Assembly: GCF_008632455.1 (NCBI RefSeq)
Contig: NZ_CP043929.1
Coordinates: forward strand, 3,224,001 to 3,288,000
DNA length: 64,000 nucleotides
DNA from: Methylomonas rhizoryzae
GTDB lineage: Bacteria > Pseudomonadota > Gammaproteobacteria > Methylococcales > Methylomonadaceae
Direction of reading: 5' to 3'
Every line of letters starts with the position of its first letter. The stretch's first letter is position 1. Shown here in pieces: positions 40,975 to 53,767 of this stretch. The position numbers and the translations under genes are program-made. The notes under the pieces are model-generated. The model did not search any database and had not been told where the DNA came from. It was given only the letters and a program-made list of their open reading frames with translations.

Positions 40975-41385
40975 ATGAACACCGTAAAACCTTGGATGCC
41001 GCTGTTGATCGTCTGCGCTTTGACAGGCCTCACCTGCCCGGCCGCCGCCGACGAATTCAACGCGGAAGACCAACAACGCTGGCAACAACAATTCATGGCA
41101 AGCGTCCAACAAGGCCGCGCACTTTGGACAGACCCGGCCATGGGCAGCAACGGCGTGGTTTGCGCGCAATGCCACCCCAACGCCGCCAACACCCACCCGG
41201 AAACCTATCCGAAATTCCAAAAGCAGCTCGGCCGAGTAGCTCCGCTGTGGGAAATGATCAACTGGTGTTTGCGCAACCCGCTGGAAGGCCAGCCCTTGGC
41301 CGCCGACGACCCGAAAATGATTGCCATCCAAGCTTACGTAACCTACGAAAGGCGCGGGGTTAAGTTAGAGCCAGGCAAACATTAA
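40975..41385 (+). CDS. Small periplasmic c-type cytochrome
   Basis: A 136-residue protein with a signal peptide (cleavage near AAA-DEF, about residue 25) and one haem site VVCAQCHPNA. The second half (WCLRNPLEGQPLAADDPKM and AIQAYVTYERRGVKLEPG) resembles SoxA/cytochrome c domains, with a possible distal Met in DDPKMIAI. It is the last gene of a three-gene cluster and the likely redox partner of the di-haem peroxidase. An AGAGGAGA ribosome site lies 6 bases upstream. Confidence 0.88.
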   Translation: MNTVKPWMPLLIVCALTGLTCPAAADEFNAEDQQRWQQQFMASVQQGRALWTDPAMGSNGVVCAQCHPNAANTHPETYPKFQKQLGRVAPLWEMINWCLRNPLEGQPLAADDPKMIAIQAYVTYERRGVKLEPGKH

Positions 41386-41417
41386 TCCTAATTCTTCATA
41401 TAGCCAATTAGTCAACC

Positions 41418-41441
41418 TTATAGCCGCTTTAACGGCTATAA
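41418..41441 (+). terminator. Hairpin after cytochrome c gene
   Basis: TTATAGCCG and CGGCTATAA form a perfect 9 bp stem around CTTTAA, 33 bases after the stop codon. The stem is followed by TGCC rather than a T-run, so it may be a partial terminator or mRNA 3' end stabiliser. Confidence 0.55.
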
Positions 41442-41522
41442 TGCCTTCGAGTCGACATAACCTGCATGCATATACAGACATGCTTTCTCTATCATGTTTT
41501 GAATACTCAAATGGTTACCCAC

Positions 41523-41572
41523 TTAAGCCGGGACAATTGGAGGCTAAGCCTCCTTCTTTTATCCCGGCTTAA
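41523..41572. other. Nested double hairpin
   Basis: An outer 11 bp inverted repeat, TTAAGCCGGGA and TCCCGGCTTAA, encloses a perfect inner hairpin GGAGGC-TAA-GCCTCC. A run of six A follows on the plus strand, which gives T on the minus strand. It could terminate minus-strand transcription or be a repeat element end. Confidence 0.55.
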
Positions 41573-41719
41573 AAAACGGGAAGACTGCTCAAATCATGCT
41601 CATCGTGTAATTTATTGTTGGCGATAATTTCGAGCCTTGAAGATCAAGCTTTATCATTTTGCACCCATACTGTTGACTTATTTTAACAAATTTTCAATTT
41701 TTATAATAAATTATATTTT

Positions 41720-42511
41720 ATGATTAAAAAGGATTTGAAACTCAAAAAACTTTTTTTAGCTTTTTCTTTTATTTTGGTAACAACAAATACCCAAGCATAC
41801 TCAATCAGTTTAAATGCCGATCGCTACTTATATAGCGGCAATGCGACCGACGGCACACCCTGTTTCGATTATCAAATCGGCATATTTAGCGCCAAAAACG
41901 GCTTTATAGCCTCAGCCAATTTTCCTAGCTATGCTTGTAATGAAGAATTAACAGCGCTTGACGGCCTACCTATAATTAGCTTGGCATTTTGGAGTTTATA
42001 TCCAAAATCGGCCTTGGGTGGTATTAAAAGGAGCGCTCAAACTTATAGCATCGACGAGATTGAATATGTTGCTTTATATTCAAAACAAGCCGGTTTATCC
42101 AACAAACCTATTGTTAGCGTTACCTATACTGGATATTTAAATCAGAATCAAACTTCGTCAAACGAAGACGATGCGGAAACCGAGAATTACGGTTTTTTCA
42201 AGGTCAGCTTGGATCGTGCGCGCACAACCGAAATGACGATTAACTTCAAGCTATCAGGATCAGCCAAAAAAGGTCAGGACTATCTCGTTTATTTATACGA
42301 TAACGCCAACGATCAAATGCAAAACATCACCCAGGAAAATAGCATTACTATCCCTGCCGGGGAAACGGACGAAACTATTTTTATATTACCGGTAGACGAC
42401 ATTAAAAAAGAGAAAAAGGAAAAACTCAAATTTTCGCTAAAAGCCAATCCGAAAATTTATAAAATCGGCAAACCCAAATCCGGCACCTTACAGATTACCG
42501 ATAACGACTAA
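41720..42511 (+). CDS. Secreted protein with C-terminal Calx-beta domain
   Basis: A 263-residue protein with a Lys-rich signal peptide (cleavage after NTQA, about residue 26). The first part (27-140) is unrecognised and holds two Cys (PCFDY and YACNEE) that may pair. The C-terminal third has the Calx-beta pattern: GSAKKGQDY, an ITIPAGETDE strand and the ending GTLQITDND, acidic residues that bind Ca2+. Codon use and the flank are more AT-rich than the genes to its left, suggesting acquisition. Likely an extracellular or surface adhesive protein (inference). Confidence 0.8.
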   Translation: MIKKDLKLKKLFLAFSFILVTTNTQAYSISLNADRYLYSGNATDGTPCFDYQIGIFSAKNGFIASANFPSYACNEELTALDGLPIISLAFWSLYPKSALGGIKRSAQTYSIDEIEYVALYSKQAGLSNKPIVSVTYTGYLNQNQTSSNEDDAETENYGFFKVSLDRARTTEMTINFKLSGSAKKGQDYLVYLYDNANDQMQNITQENSITIPAGETDETIFILPVDDIKKEKKEKLKFSLKANPKIYKIGKPKSGTLQITDND

Positions 42512-42634
42512 CCGACACGGCACGAAATAAGAAAATTATGCAACCCGTAAGGCGGATACCCGATAGGGATTATCCTCCGAATCTCGGCTGCAATTGTGCC
42601 GGTCTGGCTACGGGTATGTTGCTGGCTTCGATAT

Positions 42635-42659
42635 GGCGGAACGTCTGACGACTTCCGCC
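42635..42659. other. Hairpin upstream of the hicA remnant
   Basis: GGCGGAA and TTCCGCC pair around CGTCTGACGAC. The surrounding 42541-42660 is GC-rich and different from the AT-rich gene before it, so it may be the border of an inserted repeat. Confidence 0.4.
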
Positions 42660-42706
42660 CTACGAAAATACGAAACCACAACCATTTTTTGGGCAAGGAA
42701 AAACCT

Positions 42707-42829
42707 ATGGGCAAATGGGACAAGCTGGTTGATTTGATTTTGCTCGGTGGCTCGGATGCCAATATTGCTTTTGACGATTGATGCGGCTTGTTATTGAGGC
42801 TGGGGGTTGATGAACGTATAACCGGGTCA
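42707..42829 (+). pseudogene. HicA-type toxin gene remnant
   Basis: A good ribosome site (AAGGAA) precedes ATG at 42707, and the 24 codons that follow read like the N-terminus of small HicA-family toxins, ending SDANIAFDD. A TGA then interrupts at 42779-42781 where Leu is expected. Past the stop the same frame continues with CGLLLRLGVDERITGS, the next part of the family, and then loses similarity where the catalytic GSHH His motif should be. No HicB antitoxin follows; the M48 gene end on the other strand begins here. So it is a dead toxin gene, truncated at its 3' end. The family assignment is from memory of the motif. Confidence 0.6.
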
Positions 42830-43582
42830 TTCGGCGGACATAGAACGTTTGATAGCAAGGAAAGCGTCGGAACTGTCCACAGGTAGCGGATTTAAGCTTT
42901 TTAGCGCCTGTTCCAGCGATTTTAGGCGATTGGAATCTTGGAAGTGGCCGGCATGAGAATTTGCCAAGCGTCGGGAAATTTCAAGTATGGCGTAAGGATC
43001 AAACCCGGTCTGTTGCAACAGCCGAATGGCAATCCGGTCTGCTTGTTGCTCTTTTGCCGGCTCGATCTCCTGAGTGATGGAACCATGTTGAACTTGCTCG
43101 GATGTTTTCGATGAAAAAACGTCCAATAAATGACTTAACAAGAATGAAGATTGTCGGCAGAAATGTCCCCCGAGCTCGTGGCCTATTTCATGAGCGATGA
43201 TGGCCGCCAATTCGGATTCGTTCTGCGCCAAATTCATTGCCCCCTCCGTTATAAAAATCAGGCCATTGCCAATGGAAAACGCATTAGGCTCCAAGTTACG
43301 CACTACCATAAACCGCCAGATTACCCCTTGTCCGTCGAGAGCCGTTCCAACCAAACGGGCGCCCAGGTTTTGCACATACTGTGTAACGGGATCTCCGCTT
43401 CCGCGCATCGGCCATTCGTTTTCGATGTGCTGCAGGGTTTGTGAAGCCAATTCTCGCTCTTCCGGACAAGGCAATTCCAAATATTCCGCCCGCGCATTAA
43501 AAGCGAGAATCGTGCAAAGCGGCAGCAGCAAACGCTGTGTGTACCGCCGACTTAAAGATTTGCTCGAAATGTAATGCCTCAA
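42827..43582 (-). CDS. Secreted M48-family zinc metallopeptidase
   Basis: A 251-residue protease with a signal peptide (cleavage after NARA, about residue 32). The zinc site is IIAHEIGHELGGHF (HExxH) with the third ligand in the downstream EPAKEQQADRIA (ExxxD). Relatives such as BepA and LoiP degrade misfolded outer-membrane proteins in the periplasm. The start is a TTG at 43582, placed directly after the TAG stop of the upstream lipoprotein gene in the same frame. It is the last of five genes on this strand. It has no TPR domain, unlike BepA. Confidence 0.88.
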   Translation of the reverse strand: MRHYISSKSLSRRYTQRLLLPLCTILAFNARAEYLELPCPEERELASQTLQHIENEWPMRGSGDPVTQYVQNLGARLVGTALDGQGVIWRFMVVRNLEPNAFSIGNGLIFITEGAMNLAQNESELAAIIAHEIGHELGGHFCRQSSFLLSHLLDVFSSKTSEQVQHGSITQEIEPAKEQQADRIAIRLLQQTGFDPYAILEISRRLANSHAGHFQDSNRLKSLEQALKSLNPLPVDSSDAFLAIKRSMSAE

Positions 43583-44188
43583 CTATGCGCCAACGACAAA
43601 TACGGTGGGACGTACGTCATAGCTGCTACCGGATTGAATTTTTTGCTCGATTACATAAGTTCCGGGCGGCATTTTGTTCGGAATCGTGAAATCGACCTCC
43701 GAATTGCCGCCACCCAGTTGGCGGGTTACCGGTCGATTACTGAGTTCCTGTAGAACTTTTCCGTCTTTTTTCAACGTCATGGTTTCCTGAACATTAACGC
43801 TCTGAGTGCCCTTGGGCGCCATGACCGAATAGTCAAGCGCAATTTTCAGCTTGTCTCCCGCCCGCACGGTTTCCGGAAACGCGGTGGCGTTACGAATCTT
43901 GACTTCCGTTGTATTCATCGGCGTTGTATAGCCGTATAGCTTTTGATCTTCCGCTGCAGTTCTGGTTTGAGAAGAGTGATAACTGTAAAGGGCCAATCCG
44001 GCCAAAGCCAGACATCCGGCTCCCGCCCCGGCCCCGGCCCCGGCACTTCCTGTCAGCGCTCCGGTTAAAATACCCACGCCTGCGCAGCCCAGCGTTGCCA
44101 ATCCGGCAGATTGTTCCATGGTTGCGCACCCGGTTAGCAAGGCGGTTGAAAATACGGTAGTCAGAAATGTTATCTTTGGTGTGTTCAT
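43583..44188 (-). CDS. Glycine-zipper lipoprotein
   Basis: A 201-residue lipoprotein. Of two nearby ATGs (44194 and 44188), the second is chosen because GGAG then sits 6-7 bases upstream. The lipobox is TALLTGCATM. A glycine-zipper segment follows (about residues 35-70; GVGILTGALTG and AGAGAGAG), probably inserted in a membrane. The C-terminal domain (about 85-200) is beta-rich, with paired strands like a periplasmic binding or carrier fold. It lies 71 bp after the kinase gene and immediately before the M48 gene, separated only by a TAG. Confidence 0.8.
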   Translation of the reverse strand: MNTPKITFLTTVFSTALLTGCATMEQSAGLATLGCAGVGILTGALTGSAGAGAGAGAGCLALAGLALYSYHSSQTRTAAEDQKLYGYTTPMNTTEVKIRNATAFPETVRAGDKLKIALDYSVMAPKGTQSVNVQETMTLKKDGKVLQELSNRPVTRQLGGGNSEVDFTIPNKMPPGTYVIEQKIQSGSSYDVRPTVFVVGA

Positions 44189-44259
44189 CTTCATCTCCAG
44201 GAAGGCGGGCGGACAAATACCATTAAGGGTTGGGACGGTTACAATCAACGGCTAACTAT

Positions 44260-45576
44260 TCATTTAATTCTTATCGCGCTTTGGGCAAAATCCTGTTGCC
44301 AATCGCTATCGCTATTATTCGATTTGAGTTTCTTCGACTTCGGTTTTGACTGTTTAGGTTTTTCCGCTCGAGTTTCATTATTGCGTTGCGAACTGCTGCC
44401 TTCATCAATGGAACGTGTTTCGGCAAATGATGGATCCGGCTGTGTAAACTCAGGTTCCGGCTTGGTAATAGTGACGGGTACAACCTGCTTTTCAGTTTCA
44501 GGTTTCGAGGACAACATATTGTAATCAAGCACTTTCTTTTCCTGATTTTGGTTGTCGTCCTTAAGCGTCTCTTTAATATCTACGATAGTGTCACGATTAC
44601 TGGTTTCAATGATCGGCGATACGCTTCGCTTATCCCGAAAGTTGAAATCCCAAAAAATATAGGCGCTGCCGATTATCATTAGTCCAAATAAAAAAACCAA
44701 TCCGGGATATTCGGTGATAAAGTTTTTAATTTTACTGTCTTTGCGGATTTGATTGGTGTTTGAAGGCGTATTTTCAACGATTTTTTGTAGTGCTTTACTA
44801 AAATCATTGGCGTCCTTAAAACGATGCTCCGGCTTTTTTTCCAGTGCTTTAAGTACAATATTTTCCAGTTGATTTGGAATAATCCCCGCTAAGTTTTTCA
44901 ACGGTTTTGGTTTTTCCTCTACGTGCGCTTTTATTAATTCATACTCGGTATTTTTCTGAAAGGGGACATGGCCGGTAAGCATTTCATATAGCGCTATGCC
45001 CACGGAATAAATGTCGGATCGGGCATCCGTTTCCTGTCCTCGGATTTGTTCAGGTGAAACATATTCCATCGTGCCGACCAAATGTCCGGTTTTTGTCAAG
45101 CGTGCGGTTTCTAGGATTCTAGCAATTCCAAAGTCCAGAATTTTTAACGATTTGCTGTTATTAACGATGATATTCGACGGCTTGATGTCTCTATGAACGA
45201 TATTGAAGCCGTGGGCATGAGCGAGGCCTTCCAATATTTTTATCGTATAGTCCAAAGCCGCTTGCCATGGTAAAGCGCCTTGACGCTGAATCAAAGAATC
45301 GAGCGTTTCCCCGTTGACATACTCCAAAGCCATATAGTACTGATCACCGATTTTTCCGAAGTTATAAACGGTAGCAATATTGGGGTGATTCAATTTACCG
45401 AGCAGGATGGCTTCGGAACGGAAACGCTGAACGATGTCTTCCCGACTGCTTAATTCGGGTCTAAGCAGTTTTATTGCCACTTCCCGTTCCAGCATGACGT
45501 CAATGCCTTTATACACCTCACCCATGCCGCCGACACCGATTTTTTCAATGATTTTATAGTTATCGATTTGATCCAT
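44260..45576 (-). CDS. Transmembrane Ser/Thr protein kinase (PknB-type)
   Basis: A 438-residue kinase. The cytoplasmic kinase domain (about 6-265) is complete: Gly loop GVGGMGEVYKG, ATP Lys in VAIKLLRPE, catalytic HRDIKPSNIIV, DFG in ILDFGIARI and APE-like YVSPEQIRG. A membrane segment (about 289-309, GLVFLFGLMIIGSAYIFW) leads to a short, Ser/Lys/Pro-rich predicted periplasmic tail with no PASTA repeats. It starts 11 bp after the PP2C gene. With that phosphatase and the FHA-protease it forms a phospho-Thr circuit. The region is AT-richer than the window average. Confidence 0.92.
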   Translation of the reverse strand: MDQIDNYKIIEKIGVGGMGEVYKGIDVMLEREVAIKLLRPELSSREDIVQRFRSEAILLGKLNHPNIATVYNFGKIGDQYYMALEYVNGETLDSLIQRQGALPWQAALDYTIKILEGLAHAHGFNIVHRDIKPSNIIVNNSKSLKILDFGIARILETARLTKTGHLVGTMEYVSPEQIRGQETDARSDIYSVGIALYEMLTGHVPFQKNTEYELIKAHVEEKPKPLKNLAGIIPNQLENIVLKALEKKPEHRFKDANDFSKALQKIVENTPSNTNQIRKDSKIKNFITEYPGLVFLFGLMIIGSAYIFWDFNFRDKRSVSPIIETSNRDTIVDIKETLKDDNQNQEKKVLDYNMLSSKPETEKQVVPVTITKPEPEFTQPDPSFAETRSIDEGSSSQRNNETRAEKPKQSKPKSKKLKSNNSDSDWQQDFAQSAIRIK

Positions 45577-45587
45577 AATATTTGGGT

Positions 45588-46442
45588 TTAAAACCGGGTA
45601 ATAGGTACACGTAGATGTCCTTCCGCCATTTTTCCAATCTTGACAATAATCACCGAGATATTATCGTATCCGCCTCTTTGCTTGGCTAAATCCACTAAAA
45701 TATCGCAGGCAATTTGCGCCGAATTTTTCTGGGTTATTTCTATTAATTCAGGTTCGGAAACCAAGTCATATAAACCGTCGGAGCAAAGTACAAAGCAGTC
45801 CGATTGTTCCAAAAACAACGGACTTTTAGATAATGCGACGTTGACGCTAGGTTTGGTGCCTACAGCGCGCGTGATGATGTTTTTATCAGGATGAGTTTCC
45901 GCTTCCTTCGGTTGTAACAAGCCGTCTCTGATCATTTGTGCGACCATCGTATGATCTTCGGAAAGCTGGATACAGCTTCCGTTTCGAATCAAGTACAAAC
46001 GGCTGTCGCCGACATTGGCGTAGACAGCACAGCCCTCCACGATCACCAGCACGACCAAGGTCGTTCCCATGCCGGCCAACTCCGCCTGTTGTTTCGCAAC
46101 ACCGAGTATCGTGGCATTGGCTTCCGCGAAGCTGTCCGTGAGCGCTTGCTGGCAGGAATGCCGGTCAAGTTGGCGAGAAAAGCGCCTTTCCAGAACGGTA
46201 ACCGCCAATTCGCTGGCTGTTTCTCCACCGTTATGTCCGCCCATTCCATCCGCAAGAATGGTAACCGCATTGCCGGGGGCGGCGTAACGCACGCATCCTA
46301 TTCGATCCTGATTGCTGGCTCTCACGCAACCGACATCGGAGTACAACCCGATATCAATAGAATAACCCGATAAATGGGGCTCCCGGATAAGGTATCTGGA
46401 GCGCTTTGTTTTTCCGAACCAGCGATCCCAAACGGTTTTCAT
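45588..46442 (-). CDS. PP2C-family Ser/Thr protein phosphatase
   Basis: A 284-residue cytoplasmic phosphatase. Metal-binding motifs: DVGCVRASNQDRIG, ILADGMGGHNGGETAS, VGDSRLYLI and FVLCSDGLYDLV. It is the expected antagonist of the kinase encoded 11 bp downstream, and lies 5 bp after the FHA-protease gene. The same kinase/PP2C/FHA trio regulates type VI secretion in other bacteria, but no secretion genes accompany it here. Confidence 0.93.
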   Translation of the reverse strand: MKTVWDRWFGKTKRSRYLIREPHLSGYSIDIGLYSDVGCVRASNQDRIGCVRYAAPGNAVTILADGMGGHNGGETASELAVTVLERRFSRQLDRHSCQQALTDSFAEANATILGVAKQQAELAGMGTTLVVLVIVEGCAVYANVGDSRLYLIRNGSCIQLSEDHTMVAQMIRDGLLQPKEAETHPDKNIITRAVGTKPSVNVALSKSPLFLEQSDCFVLCSDGLYDLVSEPELIEITQKNSAQIACDILVDLAKQRGGYDNISVIIVKIGKMAEGHLRVPITRF

Positions 46443-46447
46443 ATTGA

Positions 46448-48133
46448 TTATTGCACCAATTTATTGATACCCATTACTTCCAGACCGTGCTTTATCGGTA
46501 CTGCAAAGGTTATCGCGGTTCCTCCCGATTGCCTGCCGGATGAAAAAATGCCGATCACTTTACCTTGGTCATTGAATACCGGGCCGCCGCTGTTTCCGGC
46601 ACCGGTGGCGTTGACGGTCAATTGATAGGCGTCGCCAAATTCGCTGTAGTAATCTTCCACGGCATCGGACGTCACTTCCGCTTTGCCTTGCAGCACTTTG
46701 CCTATGTTGCCGGAGGTCACGGTCGGCTGCGGTATCACCCGGACTTGACTTTGTCGGTTAAAAGGGTCCTGGGAATTCAGCTTGACTCCGATATCGGGCG
46801 AAATACCCGGATAACCCATCACGGTGATGGAATCGCCGGGGTTGACCGAAATGTCCGTCGCCAAGTCAACCGGCATCAACGCGTTAATGACATCGATTTT
46901 TATCAGTGCAACATCGGCAATATCGGATACCCTAACCAAATGCGCGGGGATAGCCAGTCCGGTGTTCGGAAAAGTCACATTCAGGGTATCGTTGACGCCT
47001 TCAACCGATTTACCCAATTGGCCGGGCACCCATTTATTCAAACTACTCCAAAGTGCATCGGATTCCGTGAAAGGCTTGATTTGATATCGCGCGCAATTCG
47101 TGTCTTGGCAAATTTTTAACACGCCGGGAGAAAAATCCTTGTAACTGGTTTGCCAACTAGCGGCGACATGGCGATTGGTCAGAATGAAGCCGGATTTATC
47201 GACTACAAAACCGGATCCCAAGCCACTTCCTCGAATCGGAATGCCATTTTCGTCACTGAGTTCCGGACTTACCGAGCCGTCAATATAACGGTAGGCGGGT
47301 ACGGCGTTTGCACAGCGCCCTCTATTTTTTTCAATACAGTATAAGCTTTGATAAATTTGTTTTCCGGATACGGTATGAATGAGTCTCCAATTGAATTCAA
47401 TTGACGCCGTGGAGGCTGCATATTGTTTGAATATGTCCGAGGGACTTAGGGCGTTATTTGCCGAAATTTCGGCAATTTTTTGATCGCTGCTTTGCTTAAT
47501 ACCGATAATGCTCTGTTGGAGTTGGGTTTTGTCTTGATAATTTTTATATAGAAAAAAGCCGGAAACCGCAATAATAAGGCCGATAATGCCGGCGCCATAG
47601 TTAATCATTTTCTTGCGAGTATTGTTTTCAGCATAACTGATTTCGCGCATTAAAGTGGTTTTGCCTATACCTTTGGAGCTGTCTGCGCCGGCTCGTGTTT
47701 CCTTTTTCGTCGTATCGGATTCGAAGAAAGGTTCTATGCGTTGTTCTCGAGTTGCCGGCGATACAGAGATTTGTTCGGATAGCCGGGTTGCCTTGATAGG
47801 CGTTTCCGGTCGAGGATCAAGGTCGAAGGTGAATTTCACTCCACCATTACCTAATTGCACAACATCGCCGGGTTTCAATAATTGCGGCCTTATAATCTTT
47901 TGATCATTGACATACGTTCCGTTTGTACTATTCAAATCCGTCAATAAAAAATCATTTTCACCTTGAGTGGTAATTTTGCAGTGCTGGCGACTTACCAAAT
48001 CATCTTTGCTTGCATCGAAAATAACCTGACAGTGATTCTCTCGACCGAATAATACCTCCCGTATGGGTAGGTTAAAGAATTCCGTCTGGTTTGCTTTCGA
48101 TCCAAGTAAATGTTTTATAATGATTTTTTTCAT
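46448..48133 (-). CDS. Membrane FHA domain - trypsin-like serine protease fusion
   Basis: A 561-residue protein joining two compartments. The N-terminal FHA domain (about 20-105) has the phospho-Thr reading motifs LFGRENHC, SRQHCKI and LNSTNGTYVN. A linker (about 106-175) precedes a membrane segment (about 180-200, GLIIAVSGFFLYK). The C-terminal half, predicted periplasmic, is an S1/DegP-like protease with catalytic His in ILTNRHVAAS (about 323), Asp in DVALIKIDV (about 407) and Ser in GAGNSGGPVF (about 514). No PDZ domain is present. Two Cys pairs (YCIEKNRGRC and ICQDTNC) suggest disulphides, supporting a periplasmic site. First gene of a five-gene operon with phosphatase, kinase, lipoprotein and M48 peptidase. 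Inference: kinase-controlled proteolysis across the membrane. Confidence 0.9.
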   Translation of the reverse strand: MKKIIIKHLLGSKANQTEFFNLPIREVLFGRENHCQVIFDASKDDLVSRQHCKITTQGENDFLLTDLNSTNGTYVNDQKIIRPQLLKPGDVVQLGNGGVKFTFDLDPRPETPIKATRLSEQISVSPATREQRIEPFFESDTTKKETRAGADSSKGIGKTTLMREISYAENNTRKKMINYGAGIIGLIIAVSGFFLYKNYQDKTQLQQSIIGIKQSSDQKIAEISANNALSPSDIFKQYAASTASIEFNWRLIHTVSGKQIYQSLYCIEKNRGRCANAVPAYRYIDGSVSPELSDENGIPIRGSGLGSGFVVDKSGFILTNRHVAASWQTSYKDFSPGVLKICQDTNCARYQIKPFTESDALWSSLNKWVPGQLGKSVEGVNDTLNVTFPNTGLAIPAHLVRVSDIADVALIKIDVINALMPVDLATDISVNPGDSITVMGYPGISPDIGVKLNSQDPFNRQSQVRVIPQPTVTSGNIGKVLQGKAEVTSDAVEDYYSEFGDAYQLTVNATGAGNSGGPVFNDQGKVIGIFSSGRQSGGTAITFAVPIKHGLEVMGINKLVQ

Positions 48134-48416
48134 AAAGTGATCCGATTAAGATAGTGTTTTTGGACTATAAAGCAGCGCTACACCTTACCGATAATATGTC
48201 ATCGATCATTCGGCAGTAAAAACTCTTTTTATCGGACAGCCAACCAAATACCCGGTACTGTCGAAAATATAATCACCTATTGCCAAGCTGTTTTCAACAC
48301 ACTTAGCGTTGAACCTGATTCCATTGTCTTCAGCCCAGCCGTCCTATCCTTACACGGAAAAATCTCCTGTGGGCCGGTGGATGGCAATTGCTCCGGCGTT
48401 GCAGCGCATAGCAAAC

Positions 48417-48539
48417 CTTACTATGAAAGTCATGCCGGGAACGACACATAACCGCGATTCGCAAGGTCATCATCGCCACTCGCTCCTACCAAACTCCTTT
48501 CATTTGCCGCGGCGATTGCCAGGCCTTCATGATCGTTAG
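48417..48539. repeat. Full-length copy of the dispersed repeat
   Basis: Head CTTACTATGAAAGTCATG, a middle GGGAACGACA ... CGCTCCTACC, the segment TTTCATTTGCCGCGGCGATT (from 48498) and the tail CTTCATGATCGTTAG. All blocks recur in the same order in the 14784-14930 copy, and the head and tail blocks also at 54017-54114. Confidence 0.75.
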
Positions 48540-48660
48540 ATATAGACATGGCGGAATCAATGGGACGACAGATAAGAAGTCCTTATGCTTCCGGCTGCTT
48601 CGGACTCGGCGGTTTGCGCCTACACTTAAATTTTGATTCCGAATTTGCTGTTATTGGGAC

Positions 48661-48750
48661 GGTCTTGTCGTCGCGACCCGGGTTTTGCTCCCACTGACTA
48701 CCTTTCATTGGTCGGGGCGATGCTGCGGTTTCGCGCTCGTTAAATTCCGC
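48661..48750. repeat. Diverged copy of the dispersed repeat
   Basis: It reads GTCGTCGCGACCCGG, TGCTCCCACTGACTACC, TTTCATTGGTCGGGGCGATG and ends CGCTCGTTAAA. The order matches the better-preserved copy 120 bp to the left, with more substitutions. Confidence 0.5.
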
Positions 48751-48898
48751 ATCGACCGTATTTAAATCAAGGTAAACCTAGTCTGTGGCTGGTTTAGCCG
48801 TAACCCATCCAGAATTTTTCAGTTTGTTTTATGACATCCAGTGTTATCCCATCATGCCGGCGGGGATTGGCATTAACAATATTCGCAAGAGGGAGTCA

Positions 48899-53767
<4,869 letters not shown>

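Larger units (their letters stand above)
41386..41719. other. 334 bp intergenic region with two hairpins
   Basis: It contains a terminator-like hairpin at 41418-41441 and a nested hairpin at 41523-41572. From about 41600 the base composition becomes strongly AT-rich, which continues into the next gene. No coding region is seen. Confidence 0.6.
48134..48898. other. 765 bp intergenic region between divergent operons, with repeats
   Basis: It contains two dispersed-repeat copies (48417-48539 and 48661-48750) and the promoters of the FHA operon (minus) and the large hybrid kinase (plus). The first 60 bp beside the FHA gene are AT-rich. Open frames here are only readings through repeats. Confidence 0.6.

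Noticed and set aside
42827..48133. Type VI secretion regulatory cluster (PpkA/PppA/Fha)
   Set aside because: No TssB/C, VgrG, Hcp, ClpV or TssJ-M genes are present, and the FHA protein is a protease fusion rather than a TssJ- or Fha1-like protein.
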